From: CAVUMR01 sp963742715
GTDB taxonomy: Bacteria; Actinomycetota; Actinomycetes; Mycobacteriales; Micromonosporaceae
Reading direction: 5' to 3'
Assembly (NCBI GenBank): GCA_963742715.1
Contig: CAVUMR010000003.1
Span: 186,001 to 250,000 of the forward strand
Length of the DNA stretch: 64,000 nucleotides
In this document: positions 8,876-17,754 of the stretch, in pieces
Numbering within the stretch: the stretch's first letter is position 1
Layout of the letters: each line of letters begins with the position of its first letter
The notes under the pieces: model-generated
Database searches by the model: none
Seen by the model: the letters and a program-made list of their open reading frames with translations, nothing else
Told to the model about the DNA's origin: nothing
Made by a program: the position numbers and the translations under genes

Positions 8876-10647
8876 TACCTCCGAAAGGTTTTGGGCGTGG
8901 ATTCTTTGGAACTTTCAGTGGGGCTGTCGGTTTGGTCGACGGCTTCCGCCTCGGCGATGTGCTTGGCGGCCACGTATCCGAATGCCATGGCCGGCCCGAT
9001 GGTCGCGCCGGCACCGGCGTAGCTGCGGCCCATCACGGCCGCGGCGGTGTTGCCGGTCGCGTACAGGCCGTCGATCACCGAGTCGTCTTCGCGCAGCACG
9101 CGAGCGAACTCGTCGGTGCGCAGTCCACCCGAGGTGCCCAGGTCGCCGAGGATGATCTGAAAGGCGTAGTAGGGCGGCGGCACCGAGCGGATGCAGATTC
9201 GGGTTGGGCAGGGTCGGGTCGCCGTAGTAGTTGTCGTAGGCGCTGTCGCCGCGGTTGAAGTCGTCGTCGTGGCCCTTGCGCGCCAGTTCGTTGAACCGCT
9301 CCGCGGTCCGGCGCAACTGGTCGGCGGGTACCCCGATCTCGGCGGCGAGTTCCTCGAAGCTGTTGCCCTGCTTGACAACACCGGATTCCAGCCAGGCCTT
9401 CGGCACCTTCCGCCCGGTCGGCACCGGCGCGAACGGCACCTTCGGAATCGGCAGGTGCCCGGCGACCACGTAGCGGTGGAACGACCGGATGTCGGTGACC
9501 AGCCAGCACGGAATGTGCGCGACACCCGAGCGCTGACCGTCGATCATCGCGTGCGCGAAGTCCATGTAGGGCGCAGCCTCGTTGATGAACCGCTGGCCTG
9601 CGCCGTTGACGACGAACTGCGACGGCATCATCCGTTCGTTGAGCATGAACTGCAGCCGGCCGTCGGGCCAGCAGATGGCGGGGAACCACCACGCCTCGTC
9701 GAGGAGGTCGGTGGCTCCGCCGACCTTCTCCCCCGCCCGGATGCCGTCGCCCATGGCGGCGGGATTGCCGAAGCTCCAGTCCTTCTCGAGTTCGGGCAGA
9801 TGCTGACGGCGCCAGGCCATGTCGTGGTCGAACCCACCAGTTGCCAGGATGACACCGCGCCGGGCCCGGATCCGCTGTGGCGTGCCGTCGCGTTCGACGA
9901 CGGCGCCGACGATCCTTCCGTCGACGTCGGTGATCAATTCGGTCATCGGCGCGTCCAGCCACAGCGGAATGCCCTGGTCCCTCAACGCCAGCCGCATCCG
10001 CGCCATCAGCGACTGACCGATGGCCGCCATCCGGTCGCCGAACACCCGCGCCCGGAACCATCCGCCAGATGAGTTTGAGCAGCACGGCCTTGCCGCGCCA
10101 GTGACTGCCGAACCTGGTAGAAGAGCCGCAGATCCTTCGGTGCGAACCAGATCCCCTTGGGCGCCATCGCCAACGGGGTCAGCAGGTTGCGCTCCTCGTC
10201 GCCCAGCTTGCGCAGGTCGATCTCGGGCACGTTGATCGTGCTGCCGCGTTCGGAGCCGCCGGGCAGCTCGGGGTAGTAGTCGGCATAGCCGGGCTTCCAG
10301 ACGAATTCGAACCACGGGCTCGTCGTCTCCAGGAACTCCATCATCTCCGGTGCGGCGTCGACGTACTGCCGCAGACGCGCATCGCTGACCAGTCCGTCGG
10401 TGATCTGCTTGAGATACTCGAACGTGCCATCCGGCGGCGGCGAGTAGCCCGCCCGCCGTTGCGAGGGCGCGCCGGGTACCCAGATGCCGCCACCCGACAG
10501 CGCGGTGGAACCCCCGAACTGGGGCGACTTCTCGACCACCAGCGTGTCGAAACCTTCGGCGTCGGCCTTGAGCGCGGCGGTCATCCCGCCACCGCCGGAA
10601 CCGACGACGAGGACGTCGACCTCGTGGTCGAAGGCCTGGCCGGTCAC
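8875..10647 (-). CDS. KstD-like FAD-dependent dehydrogenase (three apparent frameshifts)
   Basis: About 589 residues of a fumarate-reductase/3-ketosteroid-delta1-dehydrogenase-type flavoprotein. The FAD motif VLVVGSGGGGM follows the start closely; GGSTALSGGGIWVP and GVILATGGFDHD are family landmarks, and the C terminus carries TGNTAAAVMGRSYAGAGATIG. Three single extra bases near 9185, 10045 and 10102 split it into four frames; removing each restores continuous homology (for example RQSWRGKAVLLKL at 10102). The GTG at 10647 is preferred because GAGGG lies just upstream; an in-frame ATG exists at 10677. The stop overlaps the LLM gene start. It probably desaturates a ring ketone. The shifts look like sequence error rather than decay. 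Confidence 0.85.
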
Positions 10648-10657
10648 TTCGGCCCTC

Positions 10658-10677
10658 GCTCTTCGCGCAGCGCTCAT
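10658..10677. repeat. Dispersed GAGCGC-TCGCGCGAA-type repeat, copy 3
   Basis: On the minus strand this reads ATGAGCGCTGCGCGAAGAGC, one internal TC shorter than the copies at 13245 and 13288. It lies exactly between the end of the mhpB-like gene and the GTG start of the KstD-like gene and supplies an in-frame ATG. Like the other copies it sits at a stop/start junction inside the operon. Confidence 0.6.
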
Positions 10678-10679
10678 CG

Positions 10680-11623
10680 TCACCGCCGTCCGGACCGCGA
10701 ATCCGGCGATCAACTCGGGCGCCGCGCGGTAGTACCGCTGCTTCGTCTCGTACGGCCCTTGCGCCGCCAGCGCCGCGAACGCCGCGATCCAGGTGCGGAT
10801 CTCGTGCGCGGAGTTGCCCGCCTCGGCGGCGATCCACGCGTTGGTCCAACCGTCGACGTCGGCGACCCGGTTGGTGTCGAGGAGTTCGAGCAGTGCCTGG
10901 TCCCAGTCGGGGTTGAGCGGGCGCAACGGGCTCTGGCCGTGCGCGAAGTCGTGCGCCGCGGCGATCACCGCAGTCTGCCGGGCGGCCCGCTGTTCGGTGG
11001 AGATGGGCTCGCCATGCACGATGCGGCCCAGCGCCGCAGGAGGTGCCGTCGCCAGGGTCGGCACCGGCGGGTCGTGCGACAGCCCACCGGAACCCACGAT
11101 CAGTACGCGCTTGCCCAGCGTGGCCAGGAAGTCGCCGACGGCCGTGCCGAGCGCACGCGCCCGCTTGATCGGGCCCAACGGCGTGGCCACCGAGTTGATG
11201 AAGATCGGGATCACGGGGACGGATTCGATGTCACCGAACAGCGTCTGCAGCGGCTGGACGGTGCCGTGGTCGACGTCCATGCTGGACGAGATCGCCACGT
11301 CGACGCCGGTCTCCCACAGTGCCTCTGCACATCGCGGTGGCGATGTCCTCGGGCACCGTCAGCGGTCCGGCGTACGTGCCGTAGTCGCCAACCCCGGTCG
11401 CCGCGGTGCCGATGCAGAACGGCGGCATGAGCCGGTAGAAGAATCCGTTGTAGTGGTCGGGCGAGAAGATCACGACGAGCTCGGGATCGAAGGCGCGCAC
11501 GAAATCACGCGCGTCCGACAGGGCAGCATCGATGTCCTCAAGGAGCTCTGGTGACGGTCCCGGCAGATTCAGCAGCGGGCTGTGCGACATGCAGCACAGC
11601 GCTATCTCGGTCGCGGCGACCAT
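10680..11623 (-). CDS. MhpB-like extradiol (class III, LigB-type) ring-cleavage dioxygenase (frameshifted)
   Basis: About 313 residues, matching the length of 2,3-dihydroxyphenylpropionate 1,2-dioxygenase MhpB. These enzymes cleave a catechol meta to the hydroxyls with Fe(II). The N terminus has CCMSHSPLLN, then FSPDHYNGFFY with metal/acid-base His residues, then SSMDVDHGTVQPL and VLIVGSGGLSHDPP. One extra base near 11326 shifts the frame; a second just before 10682 would hide the TGA that otherwise ends the protein at LIAGFAVRTA. As sequenced, the frame runs without a stop into the KstD-like gene. The start ATG at 11623 follows AGGGAGG. It sits between the MhpA-like and KstD-like genes, so a ring-hydroxylation and meta-cleavage sequence is likely. 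Confidence 0.87.
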
Positions 11624-11644
11624 GGAAATCGTTTCCTCCCTGAG

Positions 11645-13231
11645 TTAGACACAGGACGTCGAAGAGTGAGTTGCTCAACTCGGGAGCGAGCTGAGCGATG
11701 CACGCCCCGGCGATGCACCGGTCGGGTCGAAGGAACAGAACGGACTCTGCATGGGCGTCGAAGAACGACTTCAGCGCGCCGGTGCGGTCGCCGACGATCG
11801 TGACCTCGGCGTCGTCGTGCCCGGTCCAGTGCAGCTGGGTCAGCGGCCTGGCGGCGACGAACTTGGCCCCCAACGCCTTCCACCGTTCGAACGCGCGCGT
11901 CGCCGAGCAGGATGCGCGGGTTGTTGTTCCAGCTGAGCACGGCGAACCCGGGGCCGATCACGTCGTCGAGGAGAACGTTCTGGGCGTCACGGGTGTCGAC
12001 GCGGGGCTGGATGAACAACGTTCCCGTCGGCGAGGTGGCCGACCGCGGCTCGAGGTGGGCGACCGCACCCTGGTCGTACCGGGGCATCGGCTTGAATCGC
12101 ATCTCCAGCACGTAGCGCTTCAACGTCGGCACCACGGAGGCGGCGCGAATCACACCGTCGCGCAACGCCGCTACGCGAGCGTTGGTCGGCGAGATGACGC
12201 GCCCGACCATGGTCGACAGGTCGATCATGGCGCGGGCGTGCTTGCGCCGCTCGGCGTCGTAGGTGTCCAGCAGAGCGTCGCCGGCCTGACCGGTGACCAC
12301 GGCGGCCAGCTTCCAGCCGAGGTTGGCCGCGTCGCGGATGCCGCTGTTGTAACCCTGCCCCTGCCATACCGGCATCAGGTGGGCGGCGTCGCCAGCCAGC
12401 AGGATGCGGCCCTTGCGGAACGCCCCCGCGATGCGCGAGTGGTGGGTGTACACCCGGTGCCGGATCACGTCGACCCGCTCGGGATGTGGCACGAAGGGCG
12501 CCAGCATGCGGGCGATGAACTCCGGCCGCTCGACTTGTTCGTCGGTCTCGTCGGCGTGAATCATGAACTCGAACCGGCGAATTCCGTGCGCGATCGAGAT
12601 CGAGGCGTATGGCCGGGCCGGATCGGCGCCGACCTCGCTGTTGGGGTGCCCTAGTGGATCGGTGGCGAGATCGATGACCAGCCACCGCGTAGCCGAGGTG
12701 GTGCCCTCGAAGGTGATTCCGGCCAGGCTCCGCGTGGCGCTGCGGCCACCATCGCAGCCGACGACATAGCGCGCGGTGACGGTCGACGGTGCTCCGGCGA
12801 TCCCGACCGTCACTCCGTCGGCGGTCTCTTCGCAGGATTCCATCCGGGCGTTCCAGGCCACCTCGACGCTGTCGAAGCGGTCGAGTCCGCGAAGAAGTTC
12901 GGCGTCGACCATCGGCTGGACGAAGCCGTTGCGCTTGGGCCAACCGAAACGCGCGTCAGGAGGGGCCATCTCGGCGAGCAGCCGACGGTTGCGGTCGAAG
13001 AACCGCAGAATCTGGTTGGGCACGGTGTGCGGCAGGACGTGCTCCACGACGCCGATCCCCTGAAACGTCCGCAGTGCCTCGTCGTCCAGCCCGACCCCGC
13101 GCGGATAGTCGATCAGGGAGTCGCGTTCATCGACCACGAGGGTCTGAGACACCCTGCAGACCGAGAACGTTCGCCAACGTGAGACCCACAGGGCCTGCGC
13201 CGACGATCAAGACATCCACCTGTCGCGTCAT
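11645..13231 (-). CDS. MhpA-like FAD-dependent aromatic hydroxylase (frameshifted)
   Basis: About 527 residues of a class A flavoprotein monooxygenase like 3-(3-hydroxyphenyl)propionate hydroxylase. It starts MTRQVDVLIVGAGPVGL (FAD GxGxxG), has YVVGCDGGRSATR near residue 165 (the DG motif) and RILLAGDAAHLMPVWQGQG near 285 (the GD motif), and ends in a thioredoxin-like C-terminal domain. Extra bases near 13147, 11895 and 11649 break the frame; correcting the last gives a stop at 11645, 21 bases before the mhpB-like start. It would place a second hydroxyl on the ring and produce the catechol for the next enzyme. Two repeat units lie between it and the upstream hydrolase. Confidence 0.87.
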
Positions 13232-13244
13232 GTCACCGACCTCT

Positions 13245-13265
13245 GCTCTTCGCGCGAGCGCTCAT
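13245..13265. repeat. Dispersed GAGCGCTCGCGCGAAG repeat, copy 1
   Basis: The minus strand reads ATGAGCGCTCGCGCGAAG followed by AGC, 14 bases upstream of the MhpA-like start. It contains two overlapping self-complementary words (GAGCGCTC and TCGCGCGA), so it could form a small hairpin. It is near-identical to the copy at 13288-13309. Confidence 0.65.
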
Positions 13266-13287
13266 GCCGACCTGTTCCGAGCCTCAT

Positions 13288-13309
13288 GCTCCTTCGCGCG
13301 AGCGCTCAT
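13288..13309. repeat. Dispersed GAGCGCTCGCGCGAAG repeat, copy 2
   Basis: The minus strand reads ATGAGCGCTCGCGCGAAG followed by GAGC. Its TGA is the stop codon of the MhpC-like gene (CGA TGA), so the repeat begins inside the coding region. It is separated from copy 1 by 22 bases. Confidence 0.65.
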
Positions 13310-14181
13310 CGCCGATCCAGCAGGAAGTCGACGTGCAAGGCATTGAACGTCTTGGCGTCCTCGTACTGGGGCCAGTGGCCGCAGCCGGGCATCACCTCGA
13401 AACGTGCGCCGGGGATCATGGACGCGATGCGACTGCCCTCGCTGACGTCGGCGGTGGGGTCGTCGCTGGTCCACAGCACCAGCGTGGGAGCGGTGATGGC
13501 GCCGTACTCCTTGGGCCCGAGCAGGTTTCGCGCGCGGATCTCGGGGTCCTGCAGCGCCATGATGTCGCTCATCGCCGAGACGAAACCAGGCTGGCGGTAC
13601 ACCCGCTGCCGACTCGCGACGATGTCGTCGTAGTCCTTGGTCTTGTCGGCCATCAGCCACTTGATCCGCGCCTGCACGGTCTCCCAGGACGGGTTCTCGG
13701 CGGCGGCCATGGACAGCGTGATGATGCGCTTCATCACCTCGGGGTCGGCCTGCGAACCGCCCGCGGTGTTGAGCACCAGCCGGTCGATGCGGTCGGGATG
13801 GTCGGATGCGGCGCGGGCGGCCACCCAGCCGCCCAGGGACTCACCCGAAAGGTGCACGCGCTCCGCGCCGATGGCGTCGAACACCGCCAAGAGATGGTCG
13901 ACGTAGTGCCGCACTTCGAGCGGATGCCCGGGCTTGTCGGTGTAGCCGTGGCCGAGCATGTCGATCGACCACGTCGAGAAGTGCTCGGCGTGCGCCTCGA
14001 GATTGCGCACGTACGCCTCGGCGTGGCCGCCCGATCCGTGCAGCAGCACCAGCGTCGGCTTGCTGGCGTCCCCCGCGTGCAGATAGCGGGTCCGCACTCC
14101 CGCCGCGTCGAGGAAGCCCTGCGAGAACGGGACGCCCTGGAGGTCACTCCAGACGCTCTCGAACGCTGAGGACTCAGCCAT
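13306..14181 (-). CDS. MhpC-like alpha/beta hydrolase (meta-cleavage product hydrolase)
   Basis: 291-residue C-C bond hydrolase of the MhpC/BphD type, which splits the meta-cleavage product of an extradiol dioxygenase. The oxyanion region is LVLLHGSGGH near residue 44, the nucleophile elbow GESLGG near 113, the Asp is in LWTSDDPTAD near 238 and the His in GCGHWPQ near 266. It is the first gene of the leftward mhp-type unit, starting 110 bases from the divergent IclR gene, with a probable operator between them. Its stop codon falls inside a dispersed repeat. Together with the MhpA- and MhpB-like genes it forms a plausible three-step ring-opening module. Confidence 0.93.
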   Translation of the reverse strand: MAESSAFESVWSDLQGVPFSQGFLDAAGVRTRYLHAGDASKPTLVLLHGSGGHAEAYVRNLEAHAEHFSTWSIDMLGHGYTDKPGHPLEVRHYVDHLLAVFDAIGAERVHLSGESLGGWVAARAASDHPDRIDRLVLNTAGGSQADPEVMKRIITLSMAAAENPSWETVQARIKWLMADKTKDYDDIVASRQRVYRQPGFVSAMSDIMALQDPEIRARNLLGPKEYGAITAPTLVLWTSDDPTADVSEGSRIASMIPGARFEVMPGCGHWPQYEDAKTFNALHVDFLLDRR

Positions 14182-14204
14182 TCATGCCCTCTCTCCGTCG
14201 GTGG

Positions 14205-14270
14205 TGGAAATGTGCATTCTCTTCTAACGCGAATCAAGAAGTGCTAATATCGCTCACTAATGTGCACTTC
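14205..14270. promoter_or_regulatory. Divergent promoter region with two AATGTGCA boxes
   Basis: Between the divergent mhpC-like and iclR genes two related boxes occur: TGGAAATGTGCATTCTCTT (14205-14223) and AATGTGCACTTC (14259-14270). Each lies about 22-24 bases from one of the two start codons. The first resembles the palindromes at 5063 and 18921. Probable IclR-binding sites controlling both directions. Confidence 0.6.
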
Positions 14271-14291
14271 AGATAGAGCATCCTTCTCTCA

Positions 14292-15011
14292 ATGACGTCT
14301 GTCAAGGAGAACGGCAAGGACGAGCGCGGCGCGCCCGATCGACTGGCGCCGGGATCACAGACCCTGGCCAGGGGTCTGTCGGCGCTGCAGGCAGTGTCGA
14401 GTTCTTCGACGGGAATGACCGCGCAGCAGGTCGCCGACCATGTCGGCGTGCACCGCACGATCGCCTACCGACTTCTGTCCACGCTCGCGCAGCGCCGCTA
14501 CGTCGTGAAGGGCGAGGACGGGCGGTACCGGCCCGCTGCCGCACTGGCGGTGCTCGGCGCGTCCTTCGACAACAACCTGCGGCAGCTGAGCGTGTCGACG
14601 CTGCGCACACTCGCCGACGATCTCGGCGCGACGGTGTCACTTCTCGTCGCCGAGGGCGATCAACAGGTGTCGGTGGCAGTGATCGTGCCGACGCTGATCT
14701 TCTACCAACTCTCGTTCCACGAGGGCAGCCGGTATCCGCTCGATCGAGGCGCGGCGGGCGTAGCGCTATTGGCCAGCATGGCGCCGCGGCCCGGCGAGCG
14801 TGATCTGGTGCCGCTCACCCGCGAACAGGGGTGGGTGATCACGCATGGCGAGATCGAGCCCGACACCTACGGGCTGGCCGTTCCGGTGCACCGCAGGCCG
14901 CCCTCGCCGGCGACGTGCATCAACCTCATCTCGCACCGCAAGGACGTCCTCATGGACGGCCGCGACGCGGTCATCACGGCGGCCAGGCGGCTGTCCGAAA
15001 TCCTTGGCTAA
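14292..15011 (+). CDS. IclR-family transcriptional regulator
   Basis: 239 residues. The winged helix-turn-helix is at about residues 24-80 (MTAQQVADHVGVHRTIAYRL) and is preceded by the family-typical GSQTLARGLSALQAV. The remainder is the effector-binding domain. It is transcribed away from the mhp-type unit and is followed after 17 bases by the second KstD-like gene, so the two are likely co-transcribed. It is the best candidate regulator for the related palindromes upstream of several units in this cluster. A truncated paralogue lies at 52973-53490. Confidence 0.93.
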   Translation: MTSVKENGKDERGAPDRLAPGSQTLARGLSALQAVSSSSTGMTAQQVADHVGVHRTIAYRLLSTLAQRRYVVKGEDGRYRPAAALAVLGASFDNNLRQLSVSTLRTLADDLGATVSLLVAEGDQQVSVAVIVPTLIFYQLSFHEGSRYPLDRGAAGVALLASMAPRPGERDLVPLTREQGWVITHGEIEPDTYGLAVPVHRRPPSPATCINLISHRKDVLMDGRDAVITAARRLSEILG

Positions 15012-15028
15012 CGAAAGGGACTGCAGGC

Positions 15029-16645
15029 GTGCTCAATCCGGTGGACGAATGGGATGTCGTTGTCGACGTGGTCGTGCTCGGCAGTGGCGGCGCGGGCCTG
15101 ACCGCCGCGCTGACCGCAGCGGCGGGCGGCGCGTCGGTGGCCGTCTACGAGAAGTCCGACACCGTCGGCGGCACCACGGCGGTGTCGGGCGGCATCGTGT
15201 GGATTCCGGCCCACCAGCGCTCGCCCGACGGCGAACTCACGGTGGACGACGCGATGCGTTATCTCGAGGCGCAGTCGCTGGGCGCGATGGACGCCGAGCT
15301 CGTCGAGACGTTCGTACGCACCGGACCCGAGATGCTCGACTTCGTCGAGACACACAGCGAGTTGCAGTTCGAGATCGCCGAGGGCTTCCCCGATTACAAG
15401 CCCGAGCTGCCCGGCGGACGGCCATCGGGCGGCCGCTCTCTGAACGCAAAGCCGTTCGACCTCGCCCGCCTCGGCGACTGGGGCGAGCGCATCACGTCCT
15501 TCCCGGTCGACTTCAGCAACGTCGGCCTCGACGCCGAGACCCGCGCCCGAATCCACGCGTCGGTCGATGACGCCGACGGCGACTTCTGCGTCGCAGGCAC
15601 GGCATTGGTGGCCGGTCTGCTCAAGGGCCTCCTCGATCTCGGCGTGGTACCGACCACCGGAGCCCGCGCGGTGGAGCTGCTGGCGGTCGACGGCGTCATC
15701 GCCGGAGTGCGAATCGAACTCGACGGCATGGAGCTTCGCGTGCGTGCCCGCGGCGGCGTCGTGCTCGCTACCGGCGGCTTCGAGTGGGACCCGAAACTGG
15801 TCGAGGCGTATCTGCGCGGACCCATGCACGGCCCGGTCTCCCCGCCGAACAACACCGGCGACGGCCTTCGCATGGCGATGGCGCACGGCGCGGATCTGGC
15901 CAACATGGGCGAGGCCTGGTGGGTACCGATCGTGCAGATCCCCGGTGACACCATCGACGGGCACCAGCGCAGCCGCAGCGTGCGCCTGGAACGCACCCGC
16001 CCACGAAGCATCATCGTCAACCGGGCCGGCAGGCGATTCCTGAACGAGGCAGGCGAGTACAACTCGATGGCCGGGCCGTTCCACCATCTCGATCCACGCT
16101 TCGGGTATCTCAACGATCCGGCCTGGATCGTCTTCGACGCCCTGCATCTGAAGAAGTACGGCTTCCTCGGCGTCGAGCCCGACGGCGAGGTACCCGACTG
16201 GTACTGCAAGTCCGACGACCTGGCCGAGCTGAGCACGAAGACCGGCATCGATCCCGACGGACTGGCGCGCACCATCGATGCGTGGAACCACCACGTCGGC
16301 AGCGAGACAGATCCCGACTTCGGCCGTGGCTCAAGCGCTTACGATGGCTACTGGGGTGACAACTCGGCTGCGACGCCGGCGTTGCAGACTCTCGGGCGGA
16401 TCGACACTGCACCGTACTTCGCGGTACCCGTCACGGTCGGCGCCATGGGCACCAAGGGCGGGCCGCGCACCGATGGCGACGGCCAGATACTGCACGTCAG
16501 TGGCGAGCCGATCGTCGGGCTCTATGCCGCGGGCAACGCGATGGCCGGCGTGACGGGCAAGGCGTACGGCGGCGCGGGCGGAACCCTTGGGCCCGCCATG
16601 GTGTTTGGCTATCGCGCGGGATTGGCCGTCAGCCGTCGGCTCTGA
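15029..16645 (+). CDS. KstD-like FAD-binding dehydrogenase
   Basis: 538-residue, intact flavoprotein of the 3-ketosteroid-delta1-dehydrogenase/fumarate reductase group. The FAD motif VVLGSGGAGLTAAL is near residue 12, GGTTAVSGGIVWIP near 43, GGVVLATGGFEWD near 245, and the C-terminal FAD contact GNAMAGVTGKAYGGAGGTLG near 508. The GTG start at 15029 is chosen because AAAGGGA precedes it and the Rossmann strand begins at once. It follows the IclR gene and converges on the enoyl-CoA hydratase gene. The last 24 bases, including the stop, form part of a 26-base direct repeat with the end of that hydratase gene. Confidence 0.93.
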   Translation: MLNPVDEWDVVVDVVVLGSGGAGLTAALTAAAGGASVAVYEKSDTVGGTTAVSGGIVWIPAHQRSPDGELTVDDAMRYLEAQSLGAMDAELVETFVRTGPEMLDFVETHSELQFEIAEGFPDYKPELPGGRPSGGRSLNAKPFDLARLGDWGERITSFPVDFSNVGLDAETRARIHASVDDADGDFCVAGTALVAGLLKGLLDLGVVPTTGARAVELLAVDGVIAGVRIELDGMELRVRARGGVVLATGGFEWDPKLVEAYLRGPMHGPVSPPNNTGDGLRMAMAHGADLANMGEAWWVPIVQIPGDTIDGHQRSRSVRLERTRPRSIIVNRAGRRFLNEAGEYNSMAGPFHHLDPRFGYLNDPAWIVFDALHLKKYGFLGVEPDGEVPDWYCKSDDLAELSTKTGIDPDGLARTIDAWNHHVGSETDPDFGRGSSAYDGYWGDNSAATPALQTLGRIDTAPYFAVPVTVGAMGTKGGPRTDGDGQILHVSGEPIVGLYAAGNAMAGVTGKAYGGAGGTLGPAMVFGYRAGLAVSRRL

Positions 16646-16647
16646 CC
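16622..16647. repeat. 26-base exact direct repeat, left copy
   Basis: Begins TTGGCCGTCAGCC and ends GGCTCTGACC. This copy encodes the C-terminal LAVSRRL-stop of the KstD-like enzyme. The right copy lies 106 bases downstream. Confidence 0.85.
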
Positions 16648-16688
16648 AAGCGGCGTTGAGATAGCGGTGGTGGCGCGCCGCTCTCGAA

Positions 16689-16723
16689 CTTCGTGTGCGT
16701 AGGTGCTATCCCAACGCACGAAG
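16689..16723. terminator. Stem-loop between convergent genes
   Basis: CTTCGTGTGCGT (16689-16700) pairs with ACGCACGAAG (16714-16723), leaving a two-base bulge and a 13-base loop. It stands between the convergent KstD-like and enoyl-CoA hydratase genes, where a bidirectional terminator is expected. No T-run follows on either strand, so it is only terminator-like. Confidence 0.5.
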
Positions 16724-16727
16724 CGGG

Positions 16728-16753
16728 TTGGCCGTCAGCCGTCGGCTCTGACC
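16728..16753. repeat. 26-base exact direct repeat, right copy
   Basis: Identical to 16622-16647. Here the repeat covers the antisense 3' end of the enoyl-CoA hydratase gene (KVRADG-stop on the minus strand). Confidence 0.85.
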
Positions 16754-17643
16754 TTGTCCTTGACGGCGTTGACCACCGGCGGCGCCTCCCGCCAGTTGGG
16801 CACGCCGTCGGACTCGTTCGCGACGGGGAACCCGCCACCGTGCACCTGCGACCAGTGGCTGTGGTTGAGCTGGTGCAGCGTGAAGCAGGCGTTGAGCGCG
16901 TTGTGAAAGCCTTGGTTGTCCTGGGTCTGGTTGACCGATTCCTTGATCAACAGCGCCGCCATCGTGGGTACCTTGGCGATGCGGCGGGCGAACTCCAACG
17001 TGCGGTCTGCCAGCTCGTCGGCGGGGAACACCTTCGACACCATGCCGAGCGCATGAGCCTCGTCCACCGACAGCGAATCGCCGGTGAGCATGAGCTCCTT
17101 GGTCTTTCGCGCCCCGAACTCCCACGGGTGGGCGAAGTACTCGACGCCGCACATGCCCAGCCGGGTGCCGACGACGTCGGCGAAGCGGGTGCCCTCCGCG
17201 GCGACGATCAGGTCGCAGGACCACATCAGCATCAGCGCGGCGGCATACACCTCACCGTGCACCTGAGCGACGGTGATCTTGCGCAGATTGCGCCAGCGGC
17301 GGGTGTTCTCGAAGAAGTGGTGCCACTCCTGCAGCATCAGCTTCTCGGCGCCCTCGCGCGTCGCGCCGTTCACGGCGTAGCTGGGGTGCTGATCGGGGCC
17401 CGGGGTGTACTCCGACATCGACTGTTTGGAGCCAAGGTCGTGGCCGGAGGAGAACATCGGGCCGTTGCCGCCGAGGATCACGACACGGACGTCGTCATCG
17501 GCCTCCGCTTCCAGAAATGCTTCGTTGAGCTCGACGAGGAGACCGCGCTGCTGTGCATTGCGCTGGTCGGGTCGGTTGAGCATGATCCGGGCGATGGTGC
17601 CCTCGTCGAGGGTCTCGTACGTGACGAAGCGGTAGTCAGCCAT
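16735..17643 (-). CDS. Enoyl-CoA hydratase/isomerase family protein
   Basis: 302-residue crotonase-fold protein. The CoA/oxyanion loop FSSGHDLGSKQS lies near residue 65, the second oxyanion region VHGEVYAAALMLMWSCDLIVA near 128, and a helical C terminus follows. The loop after SSGHDLG is longer than in standard hydratases, as in crotonases acting on bulky cyclic acyl-CoAs. It reads leftward, convergent with the KstD-like gene, and starts 111 bases after the thiolase stop; that gap shows no recognisable gene. It probably hydrates or isomerises an enoyl-CoA made by the ligase and dehydrogenases of this locus (inference). Confidence 0.9.
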   Translation of the reverse strand: MADYRFVTYETLDEGTIARIMLNRPDQRNAQQRGLLVELNEAFLEAEADDDVRVVILGGNGPMFSSGHDLGSKQSMSEYTPGPDQHPSYAVNGATREGAEKLMLQEWHHFFENTRRWRNLRKITVAQVHGEVYAAALMLMWSCDLIVAAEGTRFADVVGTRLGMCGVEYFAHPWEFGARKTKELMLTGDSLSVDEAHALGMVSKVFPADELADRTLEFARRIAKVPTMAALLIKESVNQTQDNQGFHNALNACFTLHQLNHSHWSQVHGGGFPVANESDGVPNWREAPPVVNAVKDKVRADG

Positions 17644-17754
17644 GTTTCGGACTCTATTCTTCGGAGAGTGACGTCAGTGCGGGGGTCGATCGATCCGCCG
17701 CGGGCCCGCGACGAGGTCCTCGATCGTCATCGCTGCGGTGAGTCTGCATCTCGG

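Noticed and set aside
8915..10849. A single 644-residue protein covering the KstD-like region
   Set aside because: Its first and last thirds do not match any family; only the middle is KstD-like. The conserved ends lie in other frames, so this is one phase of a frameshifted gene.
17644..17754. A short frame (MTIEDLVAGPRRID...) between thiolase and hydratase
   Set aside because: About 18 codons, no ribosome-binding site and no recognisable family; coincidental frame.
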